A DNA stretch of 64,000 nucleotides from an uncultured Collinsella sp. (GTDB lineage: Bacteria; Actinomycetota; Coriobacteriia; Coriobacteriales; Coriobacteriaceae): contig CATXXC010000007.1 in NCBI GenBank assembly GCA_958403385.1, positions 50,167-114,166 on the forward strand, written 5' to 3'. Below are positions 1 through 7,831 of this stretch, one piece after another; within the stretch, counting starts at the first letter, position 1, and the number at the start of each line of letters is the position of its first letter. The translations under genes were made by a program, and so were the position numbers. The notes under the pieces are model-generated. The model worked only from the letters and a program-made list of their open reading frames with translations. It had not been told where the DNA came from and did not search any database.

Positions 1-683
1 TGCTCGTGGGCGGCTATTCCACCATCAGCCTGGGTTACGCCGGTCTGTATGAGTGCGTCAAGTACATGACGGGTCACAGCCACACCGAGAAGGAGGGCAC
101 GCCGTTTGCCATGGCCGTCATGCAGCACATGAACGACAAGTGCGCGGAGTGGAAGGCTGCGAGCGACATCGATTTCTCGCTGTACGGCACGCCGTTGGAG
201 TCGACGACCTACAAGTTCGCCAAGTGCCTGCAGCGTCGTTTTGGCATTATCCCGGGCGTGACGGACAAGGGCTACATCACTAACAGCTATCACGTCCACG
301 TGTCCGAGGAGATCGATGCCTTCGACAAGCTTAAGTTCGAGGGTATGTTCCAGCAGCTTTCGCCGGGCGGCGCTATCTCCTACGTCGAGGTTCCCAACAT
401 GCAGGACAACCTCAAGGCTGTCATTCGCGTGATGCAGTACATCTACGACAACATCATGTACGCCGAGCTCAACACCAAGAGTGACTACTGTCAGGTGTGC
501 GGCTACGACGGTGAGATCAAGATTGTCGAGGATGACGGCAAGCTGGTGTGGGAGTGCCCCAACTGCGGCAACCGCGATCAGGAGAAGATGAACGTCGCCC
601 GCCGTACGTGTGGTTACATCGGTACCCAGTTCTGGAACCAGGGTCGAACCGAGGAGATCCGCGACCGCGTGCTGCATCTCTAA
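1..683 (+). CDS. nrdD: Anaerobic ribonucleoside-triphosphate reductase, C-terminal part
   Basis: The frame is open at the window's left edge (first full codon at base 3) and ends at TAA 681-683, so only the last ~227 residues are present. Oxygen-sensitive glycyl-radical enzyme reducing ribonucleoside triphosphates to dNTPs in the cytoplasm. The visible part has the zinc site as two CxxC pairs (CQVC and CPNC, about 22 residues apart) and, close to the C-terminus, the glycyl-radical motif RRTCGYIG. The activase gene nrdG lies 426 bases downstream on the same strand, the usual partnership. The ending in LHL after the radical loop is normal, so there is no 3' truncation. Identification is secure; regulation cannot be judged because the 5' end is outside the window. 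Confidence 0.95.
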   Translation, partial: LVGGYSTISLGYAGLYECVKYMTGHSHTEKEGTPFAMAVMQHMNDKCAEWKAASDIDFSLYGTPLESTTYKFAKCLQRRFGIIPGVTDKGYITNSYHVHVSEEIDAFDKLKFEGMFQQLSPGGAISYVEVPNMQDNLKAVIRVMQYIYDNIMYAELNTKSDYCQVCGYDGEIKIVEDDGKLVWECPNCGNRDQEKMNVARRTCGYIGTQFWNQGRTEEIRDRVLHL

Positions 684-694
684 TAACTATCCCA

Positions 695-832
695 GGCTGC
701 CCCGTAGCGAGGCCCCGGATCTTTACTCGCTATTTCGGACAGTCCTGGCTCACGACGGAGGCGCCACTGGCGCCTCCTGTTCGTGCGGAACTCATATCGA
801 GTAAAGGTCCGGGGCCTCGCTACGGGGCAGCC
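695..832. repeat. Long imperfect palindrome after nrdD
   Basis: Two 35-base arms (695-729 and 798-832) are reverse complements with one mismatch. Nested inside is a perfect 10-bp hairpin with a 1-base loop (757-766 / 768-777, GGAGGCGCCA). It starts 11 bases after the nrdD stop. It could act as a 3' stabilising or terminating structure or be a palindromic repeat unit; no T-run follows it. The short ORFs seen on both strands here are by-products of the symmetry and were not called. Confidence 0.8.
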
Positions 833-897
833 AAGGTGATGTAGCTGAGATGCAGCATGCGGTCTGCTCACTCCTCGAAGTTCTTAGCGGAAATGAG

Positions 898-926
898 TTG
901 ACTTGCAACAACGCTTTGCTTGTGAT
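898..926 (+). promoter_or_regulatory. Candidate promoter for nrdG
   Basis: TTGACT (898-903), a 17-base spacer and TGTGAT (921-926) give a plausible vegetative promoter about 180 bases before nrdG. The -10 box matches the consensus at only four positions. Confidence 0.35.
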
Positions 927-1010
927 GACGGTTGAGCTGCAACATAGTTTTTATTGGACCTCGAACCCTATGCTCGATGTTCGCTTCGTTCATTGAGTTA
1001 CCCTTTGCAT

Positions 1011-1094
1011 GAGGCCGGGACATATCGTCCCGCCCACAGTTTCGCAGGCCGAAGGCCGAGAATGTTTGAGGACGGGATGATATGTCCCGGCCTC
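1011..1094 (+). other. Hairpin in the nrdG leader
   Basis: Arms 1011-1032 and 1073-1094 are 22-base reverse complements with one mismatch, closing a 40-base loop. The structure ends four bases before the ribosome binding site of nrdG (GGGAGAG) and has no T-run, so it looks more like a leader or repeat structure than an intrinsic terminator. Confidence 0.7.
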
Positions 1095-1109
1095 CCGGGA
1101 GAGTTACCT

Positions 1110-1691
1110 ATGAACTACGCGAACATTAAGTATTTCGACATTGCTGATGGGGAAGGCGTTCGTACTTCTCTGTTTGTGAGTGGGTGCCGTCGTGGGTGCA
1201 AGAACTGCTTTAACTCTGTCGCGTGGGACTTTGCTGCGGGCGAGCCGTTCGATCGCGCCGTCGAGGACAAAATTATCGAGAGTCTCGATCATCCCTTTAT
1301 CGATGGCTTGACGATTTTGGGCGGCGAGCCCATGGAGCCCGAGAATCAGGCGGGGCTTGTTGACTTTATTGAACGCGTGCGTGCGGCCTATCCTGCGGGG
1401 TCGGGAAAGACCATTTGGTGCTTTACTGGCGACGTACTCGAGGAGCTTATGCCGGGCGGTCGTCACCATACCGAGGTGACGGACCGTATCCTTGCCTGCC
1501 TCGACATGCTGGTGGACGGTCCGTTTGTTCAGGACCTGTACGATATCTCGTTGCGCTTTAGGGGCTCGAGTAATCAGCGCGTGATCGACATGAACGCCAC
1601 GCGCGCTCGTGCTGCACGTGAGGGCGTTTCGCTTTGCGATGCTGTGGAGCTTTGGCGGGACGATCCGGTCTATTCGACCCATACTATGTAG
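1110..1691 (+). CDS. nrdG: Anaerobic ribonucleotide reductase activating protein
   Basis: Radical-SAM activase that installs the glycyl radical on NrdD. The product is 193 aa. The 4Fe-4S/SAM motif CxxxCxxC is at residues 26-33 (SGCRRGCKNC) and a GGEP SAM-binding motif follows near residue 70. The ATG at 1110 is chosen because it follows GGGAGAG and begins the family's usual start (MNYANIKYFDIADGEG); an in-frame extension to 954 runs through the leader hairpin and is rejected. It lies downstream of nrdD with a long structured intergenic region, so it may have its own promoter (898-926). Length and motifs are normal. Confidence 0.95.
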   Translation: MNYANIKYFDIADGEGVRTSLFVSGCRRGCKNCFNSVAWDFAAGEPFDRAVEDKIIESLDHPFIDGLTILGGEPMEPENQAGLVDFIERVRAAYPAGSGKTIWCFTGDVLEELMPGGRHHTEVTDRILACLDMLVDGPFVQDLYDISLRFRGSSNQRVIDMNATRARAAREGVSLCDAVELWRDDPVYSTHTM

Positions 1692-1758
1692 CTTGCGGCC
1701 GATGCCGGAGGGCGTGGTACCATAGCGCGAACGCGAAATCGAAAAAAGTGAGGCCCAG

Positions 1759-2316
1759 ATGGTCGATCAGGAAAAAGTCGAGACTGCCATTAAGCTGCTG
1801 CTTGAAGGTATAGGCGAGGACCCAACTCGTGAGGGCCTGCTGGAGACTCCGGCACGCGTCGCCCGTATGTATGGCGAGATTGCCGGCGGTATGGACCAGA
1901 GTGCCGAGGAGCATCTGTCCAAAACTTTTGCCGTCGCTTCGAACGACTTGGTTATCGAGCGCGACATCACGTTCTACTCGCTGTGCGAACATCATCTGCT
2001 GCCGTTTTATGGCAAGGCCGCCATTGGTTATATCCCCAACGGCCGTGTCGCAGGGCTCTCTAAGCTTGCCCGCACGGTTGAGGTCTACGCCCGTCGTCTG
2101 CAGCTGCAGGAGCAGCTGTGCGCACAGGTTGCCGATGCCCTCATGGAGTATCTCGCTCCCCAGGGAGCGATTGTGCTCATGGAGGCTGAGCATATGTGCA
2201 TGACCATGCGCGGCGTGCAAAAGCCTGGCACCAAGACCGTGACGCTCGCTCGCCGCGGCGTCTTTGAGACCGATCCCGCGCTCGAGGAGCGGTTCTTTAG
2301 GATGCTGGGCCGTTAG
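1759..2316 (+). CDS. folE: GTP cyclohydrolase I
   Basis: Catalyses GTP to 7,8-dihydroneopterin triphosphate, the first committed step of folate synthesis, as a cytoplasmic decamer. The 185-aa product carries the type I signatures: SLCEHHLLPFYG (zinc Cys and catalytic His residues), GLSKLARTVEVYARRLQLQE and HMCMTMRGVQKPG (second zinc Cys). The start ATG is preceded by GTGAGG. The next gene (HD hydrolase) starts one base after the stop and folB follows, so these form a folate operon. Length is typical. Confidence 0.97.
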   Translation: MVDQEKVETAIKLLLEGIGEDPTREGLLETPARVARMYGEIAGGMDQSAEEHLSKTFAVASNDLVIERDITFYSLCEHHLLPFYGKAAIGYIPNGRVAGLSKLARTVEVYARRLQLQEQLCAQVADALMEYLAPQGAIVLMEAEHMCMTMRGVQKPGTKTVTLARRGVFETDPALEERFFRMLGR

Positions 2317-2317
2317 C

Positions 2318-2899
2318 ATGAGGGTCGTCAACGACTTTACATCGAAGACCGATGAGGGGACGCCGCGTCGCGGCTTCATGGCTTCGGGCCTGGCCCCCTT
2401 TGATGCCATGCCTCGCATTGATTACATTTGTGCCAACGGGCTGTTTCGGCGGCACCTGGGCAACATTGCGCAGTTGGAATCGGGGCGCATCTTCTGCCGC
2501 CACGGTATTGACCATCTGCTCGATGTCGCTCGCATTATGTGGATCAAGAATCTCGAGGAACAGCTCGAATTTGACCGCGAGGTCATCTACGCCACGGCAC
2601 TTCTTCACGATATCGGCAAAGATGAACAGTATGAATCGGGTATATCCCATGATGTTGCAAGCGAACGCGTCGCTGATGCGATTCTCGGCGGCATGCCCGA
2701 TGATGTGGCGTTTGAGCCGGCCGATGCCGCAGCCATTAAGACGGCCATTCTGGGCCATCGAAAGCTGCGCGTGAACAGCCAACCGCTTGAGCGTCTGCTC
2801 TATGCGGCCGATAAAGCGTCGCGCGCCTGCTTTGCATGCCCCGCGCGCAATGCTTGCAACTGGAGCGATGATAAAAAGAACCTGTCGATTCGCGTGTAG
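2318..2899 (+). CDS. HD-domain hydrolase in the folate operon
   Basis: A 193-aa HD-superfamily phosphohydrolase. It shows the metal ligands HGIDHLLDVAR (about residue 62), then LLHDIGKDE (HD dyad) and a C-terminal D in LLYAADKASR. Toward the end is a Cys-rich segment (CFACPARNAC). The ATG at 2318 is one base past the folE stop, implying translational coupling; an earlier in-frame start at 2264 lies inside folE. No specific substrate can be read from the sequence. Its position between folE and folB suggests a folate role, possibly phosphate removal from dihydroneopterin triphosphate, but nucleotide phosphohydrolase or signalling roles are equally open. Confidence 0.8.
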   Translation: MRVVNDFTSKTDEGTPRRGFMASGLAPFDAMPRIDYICANGLFRRHLGNIAQLESGRIFCRHGIDHLLDVARIMWIKNLEEQLEFDREVIYATALLHDIGKDEQYESGISHDVASERVADAILGGMPDDVAFEPADAAAIKTAILGHRKLRVNSQPLERLLYAADKASRACFACPARNACNWSDDKKNLSIRV

Positions 2900-2942
2900 T
2901 TAGTTTGCGCGGTCGGGGTTCTAAACGAAGGAGACGATCGCG

Positions 2943-3428
2943 ATGAGCAATAAGAAACTGCCCGAGAATGCAACCAAGACTGAAGGTGCCGAGCTCGCCC
3001 GCCGTGGAAGGGGCGAAATATCCACCGCAACGGCGGTACCCCACGTGAGCTATGACGATCTGCGCCATGCCGACCGCATCACCGTTGAAGGTCTCGAAGT
3101 CTTTGCCAACCACGGCGTGTATCCCGAGGAGAACGCGCTGGGCCAGAAGTTCATCGTGTCCTTGGTGCTCTATGCCGACCTGCGTGCAGCGGGGGAGCAC
3201 GATAACCTGGACGCCTCGATTGACTATGGCTCGGTGTGCCACGATGTCGATGGCTATCTGCGCGAGCATACGTTTAAGCTCATCGAGGCTGCAGCCGAGG
3301 GTGTGGCCTCGATGCTGCTACGTCGTTACCCCCTGCTGCTTGGCGTGCGTGTTAAGCTCGATAAGCCTTGGGCGCCCGTCGGTCTTCCCCTGGCAAGCTG
3401 CGGTGTCGAGATCGAGCGCGTGCGCTAA
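2943..3428 (+). CDS. folB: Dihydroneopterin aldolase
   Basis: Converts 7,8-dihydroneopterin to 6-hydroxymethyl-dihydropterin plus glycolaldehyde. The 161-aa product has a FolB core from about residue 40: GLEVFANHGVYPEENALGQKF (substrate Glu), SIDYGSVCHDV and the catalytic Lys in VKLDKPWAP. An N-terminal extension of roughly 40 residues is longer than the family's usual ~120 aa and is charged and low in homology. AAGGAG stands 8 bases before the ATG. It is the third gene of the folE-HD-folB run. No folK or folP is in the window. Confidence 0.9.
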   Translation: MSNKKLPENATKTEGAELARRGRGEISTATAVPHVSYDDLRHADRITVEGLEVFANHGVYPEENALGQKFIVSLVLYADLRAAGEHDNLDASIDYGSVCHDVDGYLREHTFKLIEAAAEGVASMLLRRYPLLLGVRVKLDKPWAPVGLPLASCGVEIERVR

Positions 3429-3434
3429 CCGACT

Positions 3435-4211
3435 CTAGAGCTCGTTGGCGGGCGGTTTTTTGAGCCGCTGCGACAGAGCCCTGTTGTTGGGGCAGTACGT
3501 GTCGAGCAGCGCGTGAAACCGCTGATTGTGGCTTGGCTCGAGCAAGTGGACGAGCTCGTGGGCGACAACCATGTCGAGGCATTCGACGGGGTAGGCGGCA
3601 AGTTCTCGTGCGATGCGAACGGCGCCGGATTTGGGCGTGCAGGAGCCCCAACGCGTTTTCATGCTGCGTACGGAAACGCGGGAAACGGCGACACCCATTG
3701 CGATTTCGTATGCGTGCACAATATCGCGCAGTGCCGATGTGACCTCGGACGTATAGAGCTGGTCAATATGGGCTTGGATCTCACTGGGCGTTAAGCCGTC
3801 GAGGGTCGCGTTCCACTTGGCCTGCGGACGTTCGTCTGGCTCGTCGGTACCCATAAAACTTGCGAAGGTAGCCTGCTTGGGCCGCGGTGCGGGTGGCTCA
3901 AAGTTGTGGTCGAGTGCATCCTGTACCGTGATGGGCTTGCCCCAAAGTGCAATGATCGAGTGGGGGCTGAGCGACTCCTGTGCCGTCGTCTGACGTTGCT
4001 CGCGCTGGGCAAGTCGGCTGATAATCCAGGCGCTGTTGCGCTTCACAAACGCTTCGATACGCTCGCGGCTGGCGCCGAGCGGCGCGCTGGCGTGGACCTC
4101 ACCGCTCGATGAGACGCGTAGGTTGAAGTTCTTGACGCGCTTTTTGGTAACGACGACGGGGATGGGCGTCCCATCCGGTCGGGATACGGAAATCGTAAAC
4201 TGCTGCGTCAA
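3435..4211 (-). CDS. M48/SprT-like zinc metallopeptidase (YgjP/DUF45 family)
   Basis: A 258-aa protein of the YgjP-like metallopeptidase family. The C-terminal half has the zinc motif in VVAHELVHLLEPSHNQRFH (HExxH plus downstream His) after the conserved MKTRWGSCTPK segment. The substrate is unknown for the family. I chose the TTG at 4211 because GAAGGA lies six bases upstream; a TTG at 4274 and an ATG within the upstream hairpin are less plausible. It converges on folB with six bases between stops. Cytoplasmic by sequence, with no signal peptide. Confidence 0.8.
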   Translation of the reverse strand: MTQQFTISVSRPDGTPIPVVVTKKRVKNFNLRVSSSGEVHASAPLGASRERIEAFVKRNSAWIISRLAQREQRQTTAQESLSPHSIIALWGKPITVQDALDHNFEPPAPRPKQATFASFMGTDEPDERPQAKWNATLDGLTPSEIQAHIDQLYTSEVTSALRDIVHAYEIAMGVAVSRVSVRSMKTRWGSCTPKSGAVRIARELAAYPVECLDMVVAHELVHLLEPSHNQRFHALLDTYCPNNRALSQRLKKPPANEL

Positions 4212-4234
4212 AAGCGGTCCTTCAGATTGGGGAC

Positions 4235-4268
4235 GGGCCGGCATGCCGACCGTTCGGCATGCCGGCCC
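4235..4268 (-). terminator. Perfect 15-bp hairpin downstream of the dipeptidase gene
   Basis: Arms 4235-4249 and 4254-4268 pair perfectly around a 4-base loop. It lies between the dipeptidase stop and the metallopeptidase start on the same strand. The T-run is missing, so termination is inferred from position and stability only. Confidence 0.55.
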
Positions 4269-4285
4269 GCTCAAGGGATGTGAAA

Positions 4286-5299
4286 TTAATAACGCTCAAA
4301 GAAGGCAAGCGCGTTGTCGCTGCAGAGCTTTTGCATCACGGTCTTGCCAAAGTGCTTGGAGAGCATGTTCTGGAACTCGGGCATCTTGCTGGCGTCGGAG
4401 AGGAAAGCGGGCACCGCGGCGCCGTCCCAGTCGCCGCCGAGCGCGATGACGTCCTCGCCGCCCAGGTCGAGCCAGTGCTCGATATGTGCCGCCAGCTGGT
4501 CGAAGGTGACGTCTGCGGCGGTCTTGTCGGTTGCGTCGTTGGAAAGGAACTCGCTGCAGTAGTTGAGGCCGACGATACCGCCCATGTCGCGAATGGTGCG
4601 GAACTGGTCGTCGGTGAGGTTGCGCTTGACGTCGCAAACCGCGCGGGAGTTGGAGTGGCTGGCGACGAAGGGGCGCGTGGCGTGGGCGACAACCTCGTCA
4701 AAGCACTCATCGTTGAGGTGGGAGACGTCGAGCACCATGCCGGCGTGCTCCATCTGCGTAAGCGCCTCGATGCCGGCGGCGGTGAGGCCGGCGTGGGTGT
4801 CGTGGCCGCTCGCGAGCGGTCCCTGCGCGTTCCAGCTGAGTGACGACATGAGCACGCCCAAGCTCTTGAGCACTTCGATCAGCGCGGGGTCCTCGGCAAA
4901 GAACGTGGCGTTTTCGATGGTGTGGATGCAAGCGACCTTGCCGTCCTTGAGCGCGGGGCGAATGTCTGCGGCGCTGCGCACGTTGACCATACGGTCGTGG
5001 TTGAGCATTGCCTGGCCGCTCATATGCGCCATGATCTGCGCCTGGAAGCGCGCGGCGTGGGCGGTGGGAATCTCGTCGGGGACAAACGTGGCGAAGCACT
5101 GTGCCCACGGCGTGTTGCCGATCTTTGCGAGCGAGATGGCGCAGGCGTTACCCTCGATGAGGTCGAAATCTTGCGGATGCGTCTCGTCGCCGGGGAAATA
5201 GCCGTCGGTGCCGGCGGTAAAGCGCAGGTCGAGATCGAGCGTGGCCCAGCCGATGCGGTCGGCGGTGTCGCAGTGTAGGTCAAATACGGGATATGCCAT
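4286..5299 (-). CDS. M19-family membrane-dipeptidase-like protein
   Basis: A 337-aa peptidase of the renal-dipeptidase (M19) type, hydrolysing dipeptides with a binuclear zinc centre. Metal ligands: FDLHCDT at the N-terminus, HTIEN (about residue 128, bridging Glu), LDVSHLND and FVASHSNSR (two His), and the terminal region GGDWDG. The start ATG at 5299 is preceded by GGAGGAACC; an upstream extension to 5329 lacks support. No signal peptide or lipobox is visible, so it is probably cytoplasmic. It diverges from the FKBP gene. Confidence 0.88.
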   Translation of the reverse strand: MAYPVFDLHCDTADRIGWATLDLDLRFTAGTDGYFPGDETHPQDFDLIEGNACAISLAKIGNTPWAQCFATFVPDEIPTAHAARFQAQIMAHMSGQAMLNHDRMVNVRSAADIRPALKDGKVACIHTIENATFFAEDPALIEVLKSLGVLMSSLSWNAQGPLASGHDTHAGLTAAGIEALTQMEHAGMVLDVSHLNDECFDEVVAHATRPFVASHSNSRAVCDVKRNLTDDQFRTIRDMGGIVGLNYCSEFLSNDATDKTAADVTFDQLAAHIEHWLDLGGEDVIALGGDWDGAAVPAFLSDASKMPEFQNMLSKHFGKTVMQKLCSDNALAFFERY

Positions 5300-5419
5300 G
5301 GTTCCTCCGGTTGCAGCGTTTCTTTGCAAACTGTCTTTGAATTGTATGACTAGGGTATAGTTAGCGCCATATGTTCATGGCGGCCCACGTTGTGCGCCGC
5401 CCTTATCACGGAGGTTTCC

Positions 5420-5848
5420 ATGTCCAACCAGGGCAAGAAGGTCAAGACTCATTATCGCGGCACGCTCGACGACGGCACGCAGTTCGATAGCTCCTACGAT
5501 CGCGGCGAGCCGCTGGAGTTCACCTGCGGCGCCGGTCAGATGATCAAGGGCTTCGACGCCGCTGTTGTCGACATGCAGGTGGGCGAGAAGAAGACCGTGC
5601 ACATCCCGGCTGCCGATGCCTACGGCGAGCACAATCCCGAGATGGTTATTACCTTCCCGGCCGAACAGGTTCCCAACATCGAGCAGATCGAGAAGGGCAT
5701 GAAGCTTTTCCTGTCCACGCCGAGCGGTATGCCCGTCCCCGCCGTGGTCATCGACGTTACGCCCGAGGCCGTGACGCTCGACGCCAACCACGAGCTGGCC
5801 GGCAAGGACCTCAACTTTGATATCGAGCTCGTCGAGGTCGAGGGTTAG
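5420..5848 (+). CDS. FKBP-type peptidyl-prolyl isomerase (SlyD-like)
   Basis: A 142-aa FKBP with an IF-domain insertion, as in SlyD: core MSNQGKKVKTHYRGTLDDG, then GAGQMIKGFD, a central chaperone-flap segment (AYGEHNPEMV) and a closing FDIELVEVEG. It catalyses prolyl cis-trans isomerisation and acts as a folding helper. Unlike Escherichia SlyD it lacks the His/Cys-rich metal tail. GGAGG sits 6 bases upstream of the ATG. The UreE-like gene starts three bases after its stop, suggesting one transcript. Confidence 0.9.
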   Translation: MSNQGKKVKTHYRGTLDDGTQFDSSYDRGEPLEFTCGAGQMIKGFDAAVVDMQVGEKKTVHIPAADAYGEHNPEMVITFPAEQVPNIEQIEKGMKLFLSTPSGMPVPAVVIDVTPEAVTLDANHELAGKDLNFDIELVEVEG

Positions 5849-5851
5849 AGT

Positions 5852-6430
5852 ATGCCCGAGCGCTTGGTTTCGACGACATGCTTGGGAAATCTCAACGATC
5901 CGTCCTATGAACTCCTGCTCCGCCGGAATTTGGGCGGCGTCTTTGAAGTTGACGAGCTACTGCTCGATTGGGACCAGGCTGACACGCGCGCGTTTGTGGG
6001 TGTGACGGAGCTGGGGCGCACGGTCGATGTTCGGCTGGATGCTGCCGACGGCGGTCGTCTTGTCGACGGCGATGTGCTTGTCATCGACCGTTCGGGCATG
6101 GTGCCCGTGGCGGTTGTCGTGCGCCTGCGCAGTGCCGAGGTTTATTTGGTCGAAGTCGACCGCATGGACCCGATTGCGCTCGCGCATGCGTGCTGGGAGA
6201 TCGGCAATATGCACGCGCCGCTTTTCCGAGGCGATTCGGACGAGTATACCGTGCGCATGTATACGCCGGTGCAGCCTGTTTTGGGCCGCATGCTCCGGGG
6301 CGTCGAGGGCGTTTGGCTCTCGGTGGTTACCCGTGAACTCGATGCGGACCGGCGCTTTGCGTCGAGTGCGGCGGATGCCGTTGTGAGTATGGCTCCCGAC
6401 TTTACGATCGTAAAAAAGGCGCGCGGTTAA
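5852..6430 (+). CDS. UreE-like metallochaperone
   Basis: A 192-aa protein resembling urease accessory protein UreE. There is an N-terminal peptide-binding-like half (TCLGNLNDPSYE; RTVDVRLDAADGGRL) and a ferredoxin-like metal-binding half with EVYLVEVDRMDPIALAHACW and IGNMHAPLF, which keeps the dimer-interface His of UreE. The His-rich tail of many UreE proteins is absent, and the sequence ends in a ~40-residue extension not typical of the family. No urease gene is nearby. Translationally coupled to the SlyD-like FKBP. The fold is likely UreE-like; the nickel-delivery role is inferred. Confidence 0.6.
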   Translation: MPERLVSTTCLGNLNDPSYELLLRRNLGGVFEVDELLLDWDQADTRAFVGVTELGRTVDVRLDAADGGRLVDGDVLVIDRSGMVPVAVVVRLRSAEVYLVEVDRMDPIALAHACWEIGNMHAPLFRGDSDEYTVRMYTPVQPVLGRMLRGVEGVWLSVVTRELDADRRFASSAADAVVSMAPDFTIVKKARG

Positions 6431-6440
6431 CGTGCGTATG

Positions 6441-6485
6441 AGTAAGACGGACTTTGAGAGGCAGCTATTCAAAGTCCGTCTTACT
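6441..6485 (+). terminator. Perfect 17-bp hairpin after the UreE-like gene
   Basis: Arms 6441-6457 and 6469-6485 pair perfectly around an 11-base loop, starting ten bases after the stop. No T-run follows; it ends 30 bases before the next gene. Confidence 0.6.
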
Positions 6486-6514
6486 GTTGATGAGGTGCTT
6501 TGGGGGGAAAGCAT

Positions 6515-7312
6515 ATGGGTCTTGAGGGAATCAAGCTGATTGCATGCGATTTGGACGGCACGTTGCTGCATCCGGGGGAGCGCGAGCCGCGTTCCGAGGC
6601 CTTTGAGCTCATCGATGAACTGCATCGTCGCGGTATCGTGTTTATGCCGGCGAGCGGTCGTCAATATGCGAGCTTGCGCTATCTGTTTACCCCGGTGGCC
6701 GATGAGCTCGCCTATGTATGCGAGAACGGAGCCCTGGTGATGAGCGAGGGGCGTGCCGTTGTCAAGCGCTCCATGGAGCGTAGCCTTGCTATGGATATCG
6801 CGAATGCCGTGGTTGCGTATCCCCATGCCGACGTGACCCTTTCGTGTGAGGGACACCTCTACACCATGAGCGGCAACGATGCGTTCGTCGACCATTTGCG
6901 CTATGAGGTCCACTGCGATGTGGCGGTGGTCGACCGCCCCGAGGACATCGACGAGGACGTCATTAAGATTGCCTTCCAGACGCCCGAGGTGGATCAGCCG
7001 GCGGCCCTGGAGTATTTCGAGCGCCTCTTTAGCGACCGTGTTGACGTGATGACGTCGGGAACCGAATGGACGGACTTTATCGGTTTCGGTTCGGGCAAGG
7101 GCTCCGCGCTTGCCGATTACGGTCGTGCCCTGGGTATTTCGCCCGATGAGATGATGGCGTTTGGCGACAATGAGAACGATCGCGACATGCTCAACGTCGT
7201 GGGCCATCCCTATCTGATGGAGAGCTGCAATCCCTCTATGCGTGGCATTAACGACCGCGTCCGCTACGTGCGCACGGTCGAAGAAGAGCTGCGTCGTCTA
7301 CTTGCTGAGTAG
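6515..7312 (+). CDS. Cof-type HAD phosphatase
   Basis: A 265-aa HAD-superfamily, Cof/IIB-capped phosphohydrolase. Motif I is CDLDGTLLHPG (nucleophile Asp), motif II MPASGRQ, and motifs III/IV are GSGKGSAL and FGDNENDRDML. These enzymes dephosphorylate sugar phosphates or flavin/PLP-type cofactors; the substrate is not predictable. The ATG at 6515 has GGGGGGAAA five bases upstream. It is monocistronic, bounded by the 6441 hairpin and convergent with the Fur-type gene. Two other HAD genes lie at 32955 and 33862. Confidence 0.88.
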   Translation: MGLEGIKLIACDLDGTLLHPGEREPRSEAFELIDELHRRGIVFMPASGRQYASLRYLFTPVADELAYVCENGALVMSEGRAVVKRSMERSLAMDIANAVVAYPHADVTLSCEGHLYTMSGNDAFVDHLRYEVHCDVAVVDRPEDIDEDVIKIAFQTPEVDQPAALEYFERLFSDRVDVMTSGTEWTDFIGFGSGKGSALADYGRALGISPDEMMAFGDNENDRDMLNVVGHPYLMESCNPSMRGINDRVRYVRTVEEELRRLLAE

Positions 7313-7389
7313 ACATTTGGGACATGTCTAGGAATCTACTTTTTGCTGCAAAGTGCGGAAAGGTGGATTTTAAGGCATGTTCCAAACAT

Positions 7390-7770
7390 CTACCGGCAGT
7401 CGGGGCAGAGACCCTCGAAGATGGTGTAGTGCGACGTGACGTGCCAGCCGATTTGCTCGGACGCTTTGGCGTCGAGCTGGGCATCGAAGGGGAGCGGTAC
7501 GTCGATGACGCGGCTGCATGAGGTGCAGATGATATGTGCGTGCGGCTCGGTCGTGCGATCGAAGCGGCTGCCGCCCGGCGTCTTGATGGAGAGGATCTCG
7601 CCGGCGTCAGCCAAGAGATTGAGGTTGCGGTAGACCGTACCGCGGCTGATTTTGTCATCCTGCGCGCGCACGACGTTGTAGATTTCGTCGGCGGTGGGAT
7701 GGTTATAGCTTTGGCGCACGGCGTCAAGAACCAGCTTTCGCTGCTTGGTATTCCTTCTTTGCACCGCCAT
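7390..7770 (-). CDS. Fur/PerR-family transcriptional regulator
   Basis: A 126-aa metal-dependent repressor. The N-terminal winged helix has KQRKLVLDAV, HPTADEIY and SRGTVYRNLN (recognition helix). The C-terminal dimerisation domain carries the structural zinc CxxC pairs (ICTSC and CPDC at the very end) and HAHIIC regulatory ligands. Relative to Escherichia Fur it lacks the His-rich stretch, and it is closer to PerR or compact Fur of Gram-positives. Which metal or peroxide it senses cannot be decided. No flanking iron-uptake gene identifies its regulon. Confidence 0.88.
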   Translation of the reverse strand: MAVQRRNTKQRKLVLDAVRQSYNHPTADEIYNVVRAQDDKISRGTVYRNLNLLADAGEILSIKTPGGSRFDRTTEPHAHIICTSCSRVIDVPLPFDAQLDAKASEQIGWHVTSHYTIFEGLCPDCR

Positions 7771-7831
7771 GCGCCTCGCCTTTTTTCTATCAACGGTCGT
7801 AGGTAAATGATACCGTATTTAGCACACAATA

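Noticed and set aside
684..871. Short ORFs on both strands after nrdD
   Set aside because: They arise from the symmetry of the long palindrome and lack ribosome binding sites.
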